Assembly: GCA_965261645.1 (NCBI GenBank)
Contig: CBDHDJ010000003.1
Location: forward strand, 434,001 to 498,000
DNA from: CBDHDJ01 sp965261645
GTDB taxonomy: Bacteria > Pseudomonadota > Alphaproteobacteria > SHVV01
Direction of reading: 5' to 3'
Length of the DNA stretch: 64,000 nt
This document shows positions 47,336-56,058 of the stretch, in pieces. The notes beneath the pieces are model-generated. The model saw nothing but the letters and a program-made list of their open reading frames with translations, made no database searches and had not been told where the DNA came from. The stretch's first letter is position 1. Each line of letters opens with the position of its first letter. The translations under genes were made by a program, and so were the position numbers.

Positions 47336-47638
47336 CTAACTCGTTGTTATACCTATGTTATTTTATATCTATACGTCGGGCACCCACAATAGACTCCACC
47401 ACCGGATCAGGAACAGGCAGGACTTCGCAAGCATTTCTAGGATGCACCGCGTCAGCCACGGAAGGTGGTATCCGTTATCCTTTGACCACGGCACGAACAT
47501 CTTCCGGCGGCAACCGAACGGAGGCTACCTGGTCAAACGCGGTCGGGGTTGGATCGTTTCGGAGCCCGCAAGTCTATAAACTGGCGGGAGGGGCAACTCT
47601 TTGACCGCGGGACGAGTGTAGGACGTTCACCTGCCACG
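47336..47638. other. Interval without a supported gene
   Basis: About 300 bases between the kinase-like gene and the SRAP remnant. A 74-codon frame at 47355..47579 (+) ends QPNGGYLVKRGRGWIVSEP but has no recognisable family and a weak start; I do not call it a gene. The AT-rich start next to 47340 may be the kinase gene promoter. Confidence 0.35.
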
Positions 47639-48232
47639 CTACACATCGGCGACCGGCTCGATGTAGCGGGGATCATCGTTCGCGGGCCTGTTGACGAGGG
47701 TGCTCACGGTATAGGCGGTCATCGCCTCAGCCGCGTAGGGGCCGAGTGACACAGTATCGCCAGAAAGCCAGGGGTCGAACGTCTCTGGCGGCAGAATGAC
47801 CGGCATCCGGTTGTGGATCGGCTCAACGATCCCGTTGGCCGCAGTCGTCAGGATCGTGCAGGTCTCGATCACCTCCCCCGGCCCCCATTCTGCAAGCGGT
47901 CCCGTGCGTGCCGTTCCCTCCCGCGCCGTCCAGCTCTCCCACAACCTCGCGAAGGCGAACAGCCCGCAATCCTTCAGCCCGAACAGCCACGGCTGCTTCT
48001 TTCCGCCTCGACGGGTCCATTCATAGAAGCCGTCGGCCGGGATCAAACAGCGGCGCGCGCGCCAGGCCGTACGAAATGCCGGTTTGCTGCTGGCCGTCTC
48101 GACCTGGGCGTTGATCAGCTTGTAGCCGATGTTCGGTTCCCTCGCCCAGGACGGGATCAGCCCCAACGAAGCATCGAGAGGCGGCGGCCATCCTCGCCCT
48201 TGCGGACACCCTCGGGGCCGAACCAGGTCTGG
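47639..48232 (-). pseudogene. SOS-response-associated peptidase (SRAP/YedK family), truncated and frameshifted
   Basis: The main frame reads LGLIPSWAREPNIGYKLINA, RRCLIPADGFYEWTRRGGKK, CTILTTAANGIVEPIHNRMPVILPPE (given in parts), all typical of SRAP proteins that crosslink to abasic sites. Upstream the native sequence continues in another frame as FGPEGVRKGEDGRRLSMLRWG, so one base was lost near 48160-48170. Beyond about 48232 it runs into an IS3 remnant; the first 60-80 residues, including the catalytic Cys 2, are missing. Non-functional. Confidence 0.8.
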
Positions 48233-48716
48233 TTGATGGACTTTTTGTCGGACCAGCTGTTCGATGGCTCCAGGATTCGCATCCTGGCGATCGTCGATGC
48301 CTTCTGCCGATTGTCGCCGGCGATCCATGTGCGGCAACGATATCGTGGTGTAGACGTTGTCTGACACTCTGGAGCGGGTGACGGCGATCCACGGCATGCC
48401 GAAGAAGATACGTCTCGACAATGGTCCTGAGTTCATCTCGCGGGATCTGGACCTTTGGGCCTGGAGCAACGGTGTGACGCTGGACTTCTCGAGACCGGGT
48501 AGCCGACGGACAATGCGTTCGTAGAGTCCTTCAATGGCAAAGTCAGGGCCGAGTGTATCGACCAGAACTGGTTCCTATCGCTGGACGATGCGCGGTCTAA
48601 ATGCGAGTCTTATCGGAGAGAGTACAACGAGGAACGACCACACAGTGCTATCGGGAACAAATCCCCGGTAGAGTTCATAAAGTCCATCGGGCAACCCCGC
48701 CGTCCCATGGTCTAAA
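48224..48716 (+). pseudogene. IS3-family OrfB remnant with multiple frameshifts
   Basis: Pieces of the integrase core in successive frames: VWLMDFLSDQLFDGSRIRI (first Asp), RVTAIHGMPKKIRLDNGPEF (second Asp), TDNAFVESFNGKVRAECID (Glu) and EEYNEERPHSAIGNKSPVEF. The 5' part of the element is absent. Its insertion truncated the SRAP gene on the opposite strand. Confidence 0.8.
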
Positions 48717-49022
48717 GAACGGGAAGTTCGGCCTCAGGCTGGTCCAACGTTGGGGGCAAGCTCAGCACCGCTCGCTCGGATAGCGGTCGGCGGCGCCGGA
48801 AGGGCGCTTGCCCAACGTTGAAGGCCAACCTACGCTCTTGATGGGCTGTGATCGCCCCCCAATTTAACCCGCGTCCAACTCTCTCACAAAAGCTGGACCA
48901 CCTAACGGGGGCAGGCCACGTGGGGGAATGAGAATGCCGCGAGTTTCGGAACGGAAAGGGCAACCATGTAAATTTTCCTTTCAAACAAGTCTACGAAAAT
49001 CCGCTGGTGTAGCGCACCCGGT
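48717..49022. other. Interval with an inverted repeat, no gene
   Basis: Contains an imperfect inverted repeat, CAACGTTGGGGGCAAGC near 48750 and GCTTGCCCAACGTTG near 48808, spaced by about 45 bases, and the left copy (48993-49007) of a 15-base repeat that recurs beyond the IS3 element at 50421-50435. No protein family recognised. Confidence 0.45.
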
Positions 49023-49042
49023 TCCTTGGACACAAGTTTGTC

Positions 49043-49963
49043 TCACGCGGCGGGCCTGATTGAGATCGCGGCGTGCCACGCCTGACGAGCTTGAGCGGGG
49101 CTCAGGTAGCCGTTCTTTTCGACGATCCACTGGGCATTGTAGAGTTCGACGAAGTCGCGGACGGCGTCCCGCAGCTCCGCGATGTTGCGGTAGATGCGAC
49201 CATGGATGATCTGTTCCTTCAGCGTGCGATTGAACCGCTCGGCGACGCCGTTGGTCTGGGGCTCGGCGACGAAGGCGTAGGACGGCTGGATGCCCCAGAA
49301 CTTGATCTGGTTGGTGAAGTGGTCCGACAGATACTGGGAGCCGTGATCCATCCGCAAGGCCAGCCCCCGAGCCGCGCCGGCCGCGGTCGAGCCATACAGC
49401 CCGGCAAGCCCCATGGAGATCGGCTGCAGGGCGGCGAAGCGGTCGCCGCGCTTGCAGACATGCCAGCCGACACACTCGGCGTTCCAATGCTCGACGGCGG
49501 TGAAGATCCAGCCCCAGCCGTCGTCCACCGTGAACACCCGAACGCCATCGGTGCCCCACATGAGGTTCGGGGCATGAGTGATGATCTCACCGTCATGGGG
49601 ATTGCCGCCACGGCGGCGGCAGCGATGGGGCGAGAGCAGATTGTTCTCGCGCATCAGGCGGAGCACCCGCTTGCGGGCAACCCGGATGTCGCGACAGACC
49701 CGAAGCCGAGCCCAGACCTTGCGGTAGCCCTCGCCCTCCCAGGGCGATGCCTCCAGGTCGGCTTCGATCGCCACCAGCAGCGCCTGGTCCGAGATCGCGG
49801 GCTTCGGTCCCCGACGCTTTGCCGGCGGCTGCTCGGCGTGCTGGCCGGAGGTCATGGCGTAGAACGAGGAGCGGGCCATGCCCCAGGCGGCGCAGACCCG
49901 CCGCAGGCCGTAGGCCAGACCCGTGCCGGGCGAGGTGGCGGCACTCATCGCCGCGACCTCCAC
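49043..49963 (-). CDS. IS3-family transposase OrfB (second type)
   Basis: 306 residues. HTH_21-like start RRVCAAWGMARSSFYAMTSG, then DDE core: LMWGTDGVRVFTVDDG, LRMDHGSQYLSDH, TNGVAERFNRTLKEQI. It overlaps orfA by 19 bases. GTG 49963 or ATG 49948 could start an independent OrfB; an OrfAB frameshift product is also possible. Confidence 0.9.
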   Translation of the reverse strand: MEVAAMSAATSPGTGLAYGLRRVCAAWGMARSSFYAMTSGQHAEQPPAKRRGPKPAISDQALLVAIEADLEASPWEGEGYRKVWARLRVCRDIRVARKRVLRLMRENNLLSPHRCRRRGGNPHDGEIITHAPNLMWGTDGVRVFTVDDGWGWIFTAVEHWNAECVGWHVCKRGDRFAALQPISMGLAGLYGSTAAGAARGLALRMDHGSQYLSDHFTNQIKFWGIQPSYAFVAEPQTNGVAERFNRTLKEQIIHGRIYRNIAELRDAVRDFVELYNAQWIVEKNGYLSPAQARQAWHAAISIRPAA

Positions 49964-50355
49964 CGCCCCAAAGGGCCGAAGGTCTCCGTCTTGGCCTCCA
50001 GCAGTTCCACCTGCATGGTCAACTCTCCGATCCGCTTCATGGCGCTATCCAGTTCCGCCTGCACCGGATCGCCCTTGCGTTGCTTGAGCGAGGCGTCGAT
50101 CCCGCCGGTCGCTTTCTCACGCCACTGCTCGAGCCGGAAGATCTCTACGCCCAACTGGCGCGACAGAAGTTGCACCGGCTCGTCACGCAAAAGCCGCAGA
50201 ACGACCTCACGCTTGCGCGCCACCGTCCATCGCTGGCCAAGTCCCAGCGGGCCTGCCGGCAAAGCCTGGCCTGGGGAAAACGGGGACGAGCCAAGCTCGC
50301 CCGCATTTACCACAGGCCCATCAACAGCAACTTTCTTATCAAAATTATCGGTCAT
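49945..50355 (-). CDS. IS3-family OrfA (second type)
   Basis: 136 residues from the ATG at 50355, preceded by GGAGGACC. A helix-turn-helix (TVARKREVVLRLLRDEPVQL, RQLGVEIFRLEQWREKA) is followed by a leucine-zipper helix MKRIGELTMQVELLEAK. Partner of the overlapping OrfB. Confidence 0.85.
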   Translation of the reverse strand: MTDNFDKKVAVDGPVVNAGELGSSPFSPGQALPAGPLGLGQRWTVARKREVVLRLLRDEPVQLLSRQLGVEIFRLEQWREKATGGIDASLKQRKGDPVQAELDSAMKRIGELTMQVELLEAKTETFGPLGRWRSRR

Positions 50356-50394
50356 GTTCCGGTCCTCCTTGGACACTTCGATTAAGCCAATTCT

Positions 50395-51057
50395 GTGTCC
50401 AAGGAAATCGGGTCCGACTCACGAAAATCCGCTGGGTTGCTGACTTTCTCTCTCGCGGTTTCGCTTTTGGCCGGCAGTGTGTTGCCTATGTTACACACCA
50501 CTTCGCTCCACGCAGCGATTTCAATGGGCTTGCCAGAATACGGGAAGGCGCTTCCATATTACTCGGAGCCTCAGCTCCCATCTGAGGCAAACGCCCTCAA
50601 AGACCAACTGGCGATCGATCTCTCTACGGCGGACGGGAACGGGAATGGCTGGACTGACCTCCATATCGCGGCGGGGCTCAATCTATCTCAGTTGGTAGCG
50701 GAGTTGCTGCACGCTGGCGCCGATGTCGATGCGAAGGACAAGTACGGTAGCGTCCCCCTGCATTTCGCTGCCCACAGGAACGCCGCAGAAGCCGCGAAAA
50801 CGCTGATTGCCGCCGGCGCAGATGTCAATGCGATGGATCACCTCAGCGGCACACCGCTCCACGATGCCACGCGAAATGACTCCGCTGAGGTGGCCACCGT
50901 GCTCATCGCCAGTGGCGCCAACGTGAATGCGAAGGACGACAGCGGCCAATCCCCTTTGCACTGGGCAGCCCGAAATGATGCTGAGCGAGTTGCCAGTTTG
51001 CTTCTCCTCAGCGGTGCCAACTCGAACGCAACGAATAGTATCGACGAGACACCCTTA
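50395..51057 (+). pseudogene. Secreted ankyrin-repeat protein, truncated at both ends by IS elements
   Basis: A signal-peptide-like start (SAGLLTFSLAVSLLAGSVLP) leads to five ankyrin repeats of the form GWTDLHIAAGLNLSQLVAEL, GSVPLHFAAHRNAAEAAKTL, GTPLHDATRNDSAEVATVLI, GQSPLHWAARNDAERVASLL and a partial DETPL. The GTG at 50395 lies within the IS3 end, so the native start is lost or replaced. The 3' end is cut at 51057 by IS1182-like copy 2, after which only two more codons precede a stop. A periplasmic or exported protein-protein interaction role would be usual for the family. Confidence 0.75.
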
Positions 51058-52502
51058 TCAGCCCGTTGATTAAGTCGGCGCCGTCTGATTCTCTGGTTCC
51101 CTGATTTGCAGGGGGATTTGCCGATGGCGATGGGACGGCAGAAGGATGGTCAGGGGGACCTGATGGTGAGCTGGTCGGAGATGCCGCGCTCTCCGGGTCA
51201 TGTGTTTTATGACCGCTTGCAGTCGGTGCTGATCGAGGGCGGCTTCGACGCCTTTGCCGAGGCGAGCTGCCGGCCTTATTACGCGGCCCGGATGGGCGCG
51301 CCCTCGGTGCCGCCCGGGCGCTATTTCCGGATGCACCTGGTGGGCTACTTTGAGGGCATCGACAGCGAGCGCGGTCTGGAGTGGCGCTGCTCGGACTCGC
51401 TTTCGCTGCGGGCGTTCCTGCGACTGGGGAGCCGTGATCGGGTACCGGACCATTCCTGGCTGTCACGGAGCCGCACGCGCCTGCCCCATGAAGTCCACGC
51501 GGCGGTCTTCGACTGGGTTCTGGTGCTGATCGCCGAGGCGGGGCTGATCAAGGGCGAGCGCATCGGCGTCGATGCCTCGACCATGGAGGCCAACGCGGCG
51601 CTGCGGAACATCGTGCGGCGCGACAACGGCGAAGGCTACCGGGAGATGCTGGAGCGCCTGGCCCGGGAAAGCGGCGTCGAGACACCCACGGCCGAGGACC
51701 TGGCGCCTCTGGACCGGAAGCGCAAGGGCAAGAAGCTTTCCAACACGGATTGGGTTTCGAAGAGCGACCCCGAGGCCAAGATCACCAAGATGAAGGACGG
51801 CACGACGCATCTGGCCTACAAGCCCGAGCACGCGGTGGATCTGGACACCGGCGCGGTGGTGGCGGCCGAGCTGCACCCGGCCGATGAGGGCGACACCACG
51901 ACGCTTTCCAAGACCCTGGCGAAGGCCGAGGCAAACCTCGAGGCGGTGGATGCGGCACCGACATCGGAGGACCCGGCCGAATGCGTCGCCGACAAAGGTT
52001 ATCACTCACGGGCGGTCTTGAGGGCTCTGAACGACAGTCCCTGGAAGACCCGGATCGCGGCGCCCAAGCAGACCGGCTTTTCGCGCTGGCACGGTGATGA
52101 GGCGGCGCGGCGCGCGGTCACCAATAACCGTGCGCGGCTCAAGTCCCGGGTCGCCCGCGAGGCCTTCAAGCTGCGCGCCGAGATCGTCGAGCGCTGCTTT
52201 GCCCACAACCTCGATCGTGGCGGCATGCGACGAACCTGGCTGCGCGGGCGAGAGAATGTGCACAAGCGATACCTGCTCCACGTCGCCGGCCACAATCTAT
52301 CGTTACTGATGCGCCAGCTCATCGGCGCCGGCACCCCGCGGGAGGCCGTGGCGGGCGGATATGGCGGTATTTTCGTTCTGCTCACGCCCACCGGGGCCAT
52401 GCTGGTGGCACGGGGGGGCTCGCAAAGCGGCCAGACGGCTTTCGCCGCCGCATTCCTCATCTGGGAGTGAGAGCCGGAAAAAGCCACTTAATCAACGGGC
52501 TG
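51058..52502 (+). mobile_element. IS1182-like element, copy 2
   Basis: 1445 bp, same terminal repeats as copy 1, TTA on each side as a possible 3-bp duplication. Inserted at the end of the ankyrin gene; the DNA on its right is a 5'-truncated carboxymuconolactone-decarboxylase-like gene. Confidence 0.9.
51124..52470 (+). CDS. IS1182-like DDE transposase, copy 2
   Basis: Same protein as copy 1 with few substitutions (for example AARMGAPS for AVRMGAPS and DLAPLDRK for DLARLDRK). Start ATG after AGGGGG. DDE residues intact. Confidence 0.88.
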   Translation: MAMGRQKDGQGDLMVSWSEMPRSPGHVFYDRLQSVLIEGGFDAFAEASCRPYYAARMGAPSVPPGRYFRMHLVGYFEGIDSERGLEWRCSDSLSLRAFLRLGSRDRVPDHSWLSRSRTRLPHEVHAAVFDWVLVLIAEAGLIKGERIGVDASTMEANAALRNIVRRDNGEGYREMLERLARESGVETPTAEDLAPLDRKRKGKKLSNTDWVSKSDPEAKITKMKDGTTHLAYKPEHAVDLDTGAVVAAELHPADEGDTTTLSKTLAKAEANLEAVDAAPTSEDPAECVADKGYHSRAVLRALNDSPWKTRIAAPKQTGFSRWHGDEAARRAVTNNRARLKSRVAREAFKLRAEIVERCFAHNLDRGGMRRTWLRGRENVHKRYLLHVAGHNLSLLMRQLIGAGTPREAVAGGYGGIFVLLTPTGAMLVARGGSQSGQTAFAAAFLIWE

Positions 52503-52744
52503 TTAGAGGGTGCAAGTTCATATATTCCCAGCATTGCAAGGGCGCCCGGGCCGCCGGTATTTCCGACGCGAAAATAGCCGCGATTCCCTCGTGGACGTCG
52601 TCCGATCTGTTCGATGGAAAGGAGCGCGCAGTGCTGGCTTATATCGACGAGCTGGCGCTGGCGGGAGGCCGTGTCCAAGACGCGACATTCAACCGGTTGC
52701 GCGAGCACTTTGTGGATGAAGCCATCCTGGAACTGACCTACACC

Positions 52745-54193
52745 GGTCGTGTCCCAGGACGTGGTGTAGGAGTTGTTGGAGCCTCTGTTAGCTGTGGGTA
52801 GGCGGCTTGCCGTAGCGACCGCCGAGAGTCTGGCGTAGGCAAGCCGGCTATCCACAGCGGAGGCCATCGCGGTTCCGGTTTAGGGTTGGGCTAGTGCAAA
52901 CCAACCTGACCCGAAGGAGAACCACGATGACCCAGGACATGATGACCCTGCGCGCGCTTTTGGAGAAGAGCTCCGATGCCGATCTGCTTCGCGAGATGAT
53001 CGGCTTCACGGCCGAGCGGCTGATGGCACTGGAGGTTGAGGGCCTGACCGGCGCCGGGCACGGCGAGCGCTCGGCGGATCGTATCACCCACCGCAACGGC
53101 TACCGCGACCGGTCCTGGGAGACGCGGGCCGGCACGGTGGAGCTGAAGATCCCGAAGCTGAGGAAGGGAAGCCACTTCCCGGGCTTCCTGGAGCCGCGGC
53201 GGATGGCCGAGAAGGCGCTGGCTGCGGTGATCCAGGAGGCCTACATCCAGGGGGTGTCGACCCGCTCGGTCGACGATCTGGTTCAGGCGATGGGGATGTC
53301 GGGCGCCTCCAAGAGCCAGGTCTCCAGGCTGTGCGGCGAGATCGACGATAAGGTCAACGGCTTCCTCGATCGACCGCTGGAGGGCGACTGGCCCTATCTG
53401 TGGCTCGACGCCACCTACGTGAAGGTGCGCCAGACCGGACGCATCGTCTCGGTCGCGGTGACCGTGGCTGTGGCCGTCAAGGACCAAGGCCGCCGCGAGG
53501 TCCTGGGCGTGGCGATCGGCGCGTCGGAGGCCGAGACCTTCTGGACCGAGTTCCTGCGCTCGCTGGCCCGGCGCGGGCTGCGCGGCGTGAAGCTGGTGAT
53601 CTCCGACGACCACAAGGGCCTGAAGGCCGCCGCGACCCGGATCCTCGGCGCCACATGGCAGCGCTGCCGCGTGCACTCCGCCCGCAACCTGCTGGCCCAT
53701 GCCGGCCGCCAGGGCCGGCGCGTCGTCTCCGCCTTCGTCGCCACCGCCTTCGCCCAGGAGGACGCCGACAGCGCGAAGGTCCAGTGGCGCCAGGTCGCCG
53801 ACCAGCTCAGGCCCAAGGTGCCCAAGCTGGCAGTTCTCATGGACGAAGCCGAGCACGACGTCCTCGCCTACATGAGCTTCCCCAGGGAGCACCGCCAGAA
53901 ATTGCACTCCACAAACCCGATCGAACGGCTCCATGCCGAGGTCAATCGTCGCACCAACGTCGTCGGTATCTTTCCCAACGAAGCCGCCATCACACGGCTC
54001 GTCGGCGCTATCCTTCTCGAGCAGAACGATGAGTGGGCCGTCTCAAGGAGATACATGACGCTGGAATCAATCGCTCCACTGAGCGATGGTGTCCCCATCA
54101 CGCTGCCCACCGTGGCAGCCTGAACGTCCCGGCCCTACCCGCCGGGAGCCGCGTAGAGCGCAACGCTCTTACACCACGCGCCGGGACACGATC
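52745..54193 (+). mobile_element. IS256-family element type 1, copy B
   Basis: 1449 bp, GGTCGTGTCCC to GGGACACGATC. Flanked by CCTACACC (52737-52744) and CCTACATC (54194-54201), an 8-bp target duplication with one mismatch, inside the CMD-like gene. Confidence 0.9.
52927..54123 (+). CDS. IS256-family transposase, copy B
   Basis: 398 residues, ATG after GAAGGAGAACC. Differs from copy A at a handful of sites (ATRILG for ASRILG, RVHSARN for RVHFARN, EVNRRTN for EVKRRTN). DDE residues intact. Confidence 0.93.
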   Translation: MTQDMMTLRALLEKSSDADLLREMIGFTAERLMALEVEGLTGAGHGERSADRITHRNGYRDRSWETRAGTVELKIPKLRKGSHFPGFLEPRRMAEKALAAVIQEAYIQGVSTRSVDDLVQAMGMSGASKSQVSRLCGEIDDKVNGFLDRPLEGDWPYLWLDATYVKVRQTGRIVSVAVTVAVAVKDQGRREVLGVAIGASEAETFWTEFLRSLARRGLRGVKLVISDDHKGLKAAATRILGATWQRCRVHSARNLLAHAGRQGRRVVSAFVATAFAQEDADSAKVQWRQVADQLRPKVPKLAVLMDEAEHDVLAYMSFPREHRQKLHSTNPIERLHAEVNRRTNVVGIFPNEAAITRLVGAILLEQNDEWAVSRRYMTLESIAPLSDGVPITLPTVAA

Positions 54194-54354
54194 CCTACAT
54201 CTCGAGCCTTTACCAGGCCTACGCAACTTTCACGCGCGCTTTAAAATCGGAATTTGACGACATAGATGAATGGGTCGCCGAGGTGCCAGCGCCAGAAGGA
54301 TCCGGCGATGAGGTCGACCTCATGGCTGCGATGAGCGGAGGTTCCGACAGCTGA

Positions 54355-54467
54355 GGCCGGCCGCTGATCTGCAGGATAGCTGGGCTGGATTGAACGGATT
54401 TGCGGGGGATCTCCGCATGGACGTTCTTGGATTTTCCTGAACTTGGACTTAGGTCTGCTCATGGCTA
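54355..54467. other. Short gap before IS1182-like copy 3
   Basis: 113 bases after the CMD-like stop; no gene seen. Confidence 0.3.
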
Positions 54468-55912
54468 TCAGCCCGTTGATTAAGTCGGCGCCGTCTGATT
54501 CTCTGGTTCCCTGATTTGCAGGGGGATTTGCCGATGGCGATGGGACGGCAGAAGGATGGTCAGGGGGACCTGATGGTGAGCTGGTCGGAGATGCCGCGCT
54601 CTCCGGGTCATGTGTTTTATGACCGCTTGCAGTCGGTGCTGATCGCGGGCGGCTTCGACGCCTTTGCCGAGGCGAGCTGCCGGCCTTATTACGCGGTCCG
54701 GATGGGCGCGCCCTCGGTGCCGCCCGGGCGCTATTTCCGGATGCACCTGGTGGGCTACTTTGAGGGCATCGACAGCGAGCGCGGTCTGGAGTGGCGCTGC
54801 TCGGACTCGCTTTCGCTGCGGGCGTTCCTGCGACTGGGGAGCCGTGATCGGGTACCGGACCATTCCTGGCTGTCACGGAGCCGCACGCGCCTGCCCCATG
54901 AAGTCCACGCGGCGGTCTTCGACTGGGTTCTGGTGCTGATCGCCGAGGCGGGGCTGATCAAGGGCGAGCGCATCGGCGTCGATGCCTCGACCATGGAGGC
55001 CAACGCGGCGCTGCGGAACATCGTGCGGCGCGACAACGGCGAAGGCTACCGGGAGATGCTGGAGCGCCTGGCCCGGGAAAGCGGGGTCGAGACACCCACG
55101 GCCGAGGACCTGGCGCGTCTGGACCGGAAGCGCAAGGGCAAGAAGCTTTCCAACACGGATTGGGTTTCGAAGAGCGACCCCGAGGCCAAGATCACCAAGA
55201 TGAAGGACGGCACGACGCATCTGGCCTACAAGCCCGAGCACGCGGTGGATCTGGACACCGGCGCGGTGGTGGCGGCCGAGCTGCACCCGGCCGATGAGGG
55301 CGACACCACGACGCTTTCCAAGACCCTGGCGAAGGCCGAGGCAAACCTCGAGGCGGTGGATGCGGCACCGACATCGGAGGACCCGGCCGAATGCGTCGCC
55401 GACAAAGGTTATCACTCACGGGCGGTCTTGAGGGCTCTGAACGACAGTCCCTGGAAGACCCGGATCGCGGCGCCCAAGCAGACCGGCTTTTCGCGCTGGC
55501 ACGGTGATGAGGCGGCGCGGCGCGCGGTCACCAATAACCGTGCGCGGCTCAAGTCCGGGGTCGCCCGCGAGGCCTTCAAGCTGCGCGCCGAGATCGTCGA
55601 GCGCTGCTTTGCCCACAACCTCGATCGTGGCGGCATGCGACGAACCTGGCTGCGCGGGCGAGAGAATGTGCACAAGCGATACCTGCTCCACGTCGCCGGC
55701 CACAATCTATCGTTACTGATGCGCCAGCTCATCGGCGCCGGCACCCCGCGGGAGGCCGTGGCGGGCGGATATGGCGGTATTTTCGTTCTGCTCACGCCCA
55801 CCGGGGCCATGCTGGTGGCACGGGGGGGCTCGCAAAGCGGCCAGACGGCTTTCGCCGCCGCATTCCTCATCTGGGAGTGAGAGCCGGAAAAAGCCACTTA
55901 ATCAACGGGCTG
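54468..55912 (+). mobile_element. IS1182-like element, copy 3
   Basis: 1445 bp with the same terminal repeats; CTA flanks both ends (54465-54467 and 55913-55915). Same orientation as copy 2, so the two could act as direct repeats for recombination that would remove the 3.4 kb unit including IS256 copy B. Confidence 0.9.
54534..55880 (+). CDS. IS1182-like DDE transposase, copy 3
   Basis: 448 residues, matching copy 1 except for single substitutions (LIAGGFDAF for LIEGGFDAF). DDE residues intact. Confidence 0.88.
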   Translation: MAMGRQKDGQGDLMVSWSEMPRSPGHVFYDRLQSVLIAGGFDAFAEASCRPYYAVRMGAPSVPPGRYFRMHLVGYFEGIDSERGLEWRCSDSLSLRAFLRLGSRDRVPDHSWLSRSRTRLPHEVHAAVFDWVLVLIAEAGLIKGERIGVDASTMEANAALRNIVRRDNGEGYREMLERLARESGVETPTAEDLARLDRKRKGKKLSNTDWVSKSDPEAKITKMKDGTTHLAYKPEHAVDLDTGAVVAAELHPADEGDTTTLSKTLAKAEANLEAVDAAPTSEDPAECVADKGYHSRAVLRALNDSPWKTRIAAPKQTGFSRWHGDEAARRAVTNNRARLKSGVAREAFKLRAEIVERCFAHNLDRGGMRRTWLRGRENVHKRYLLHVAGHNLSLLMRQLIGAGTPREAVAGGYGGIFVLLTPTGAMLVARGGSQSGQTAFAAAFLIWE

Positions 55913-56058
55913 CTAGGGGCGCAGTCAGACGACTCGGCCCCTGAACGAGCGTTGCTGACCCCGGAGCGGACGCCGACAGGCGCGCACTCCATGAATCGCC
56001 AATTCGCTTCGGGCGATGCCGAATCCGATCGGCCGCGCCGTGAGTCGCCGGTCCGGGA

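Larger units (their letters stand above)
49023..50405 (-). mobile_element. IS3-family element (second type)
   Basis: About 1.38 kb with short inverted repeats TCCTTGGACACA at 49023 and its complement TGTGTCCAAGGA ending 50405. Carries an overlapping orfA/orfB pair. Direct repeats ACGAAAATCCGCTGG lie 16 bases outside each end (48993-49007 and 50421-50435); these are too far out to be the target duplication and are noted separately. Confidence 0.85.
52503..54354 (+). pseudogene. Carboxymuconolactone-decarboxylase/AhpD-like gene, split by IS256 copy B and 5'-truncated
   Basis: Two exons of one broken gene: 52503..52744 and 54194..54354. The first reads HCKGARAAGISDAKIAAIPS, SDLFDGKERAVLAYIDELAL, FVDEAILELTY; removing the IS256 element and one target repeat lets the frame run on as ISSLYQAYATFTRALKSEFD and on to a stop at 54352-54354. 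The family is that of AhpD/CMD peroxidase-like enzymes, although the first part with the CxxC active site (here CKFIYSQHCKG, C-x6-C) is cut or altered by IS1182-like copy 2. Non-functional. Confidence 0.75.

Noticed and set aside
47355..47579. A 74-codon gene
   Set aside because: No recognisable family, no clear ribosome-binding site and a composition not clearly coding.
48740..48830. Transcription terminator
   Set aside because: The inverted repeat has a 45-base loop and no T run, so it does not fit an intrinsic terminator.
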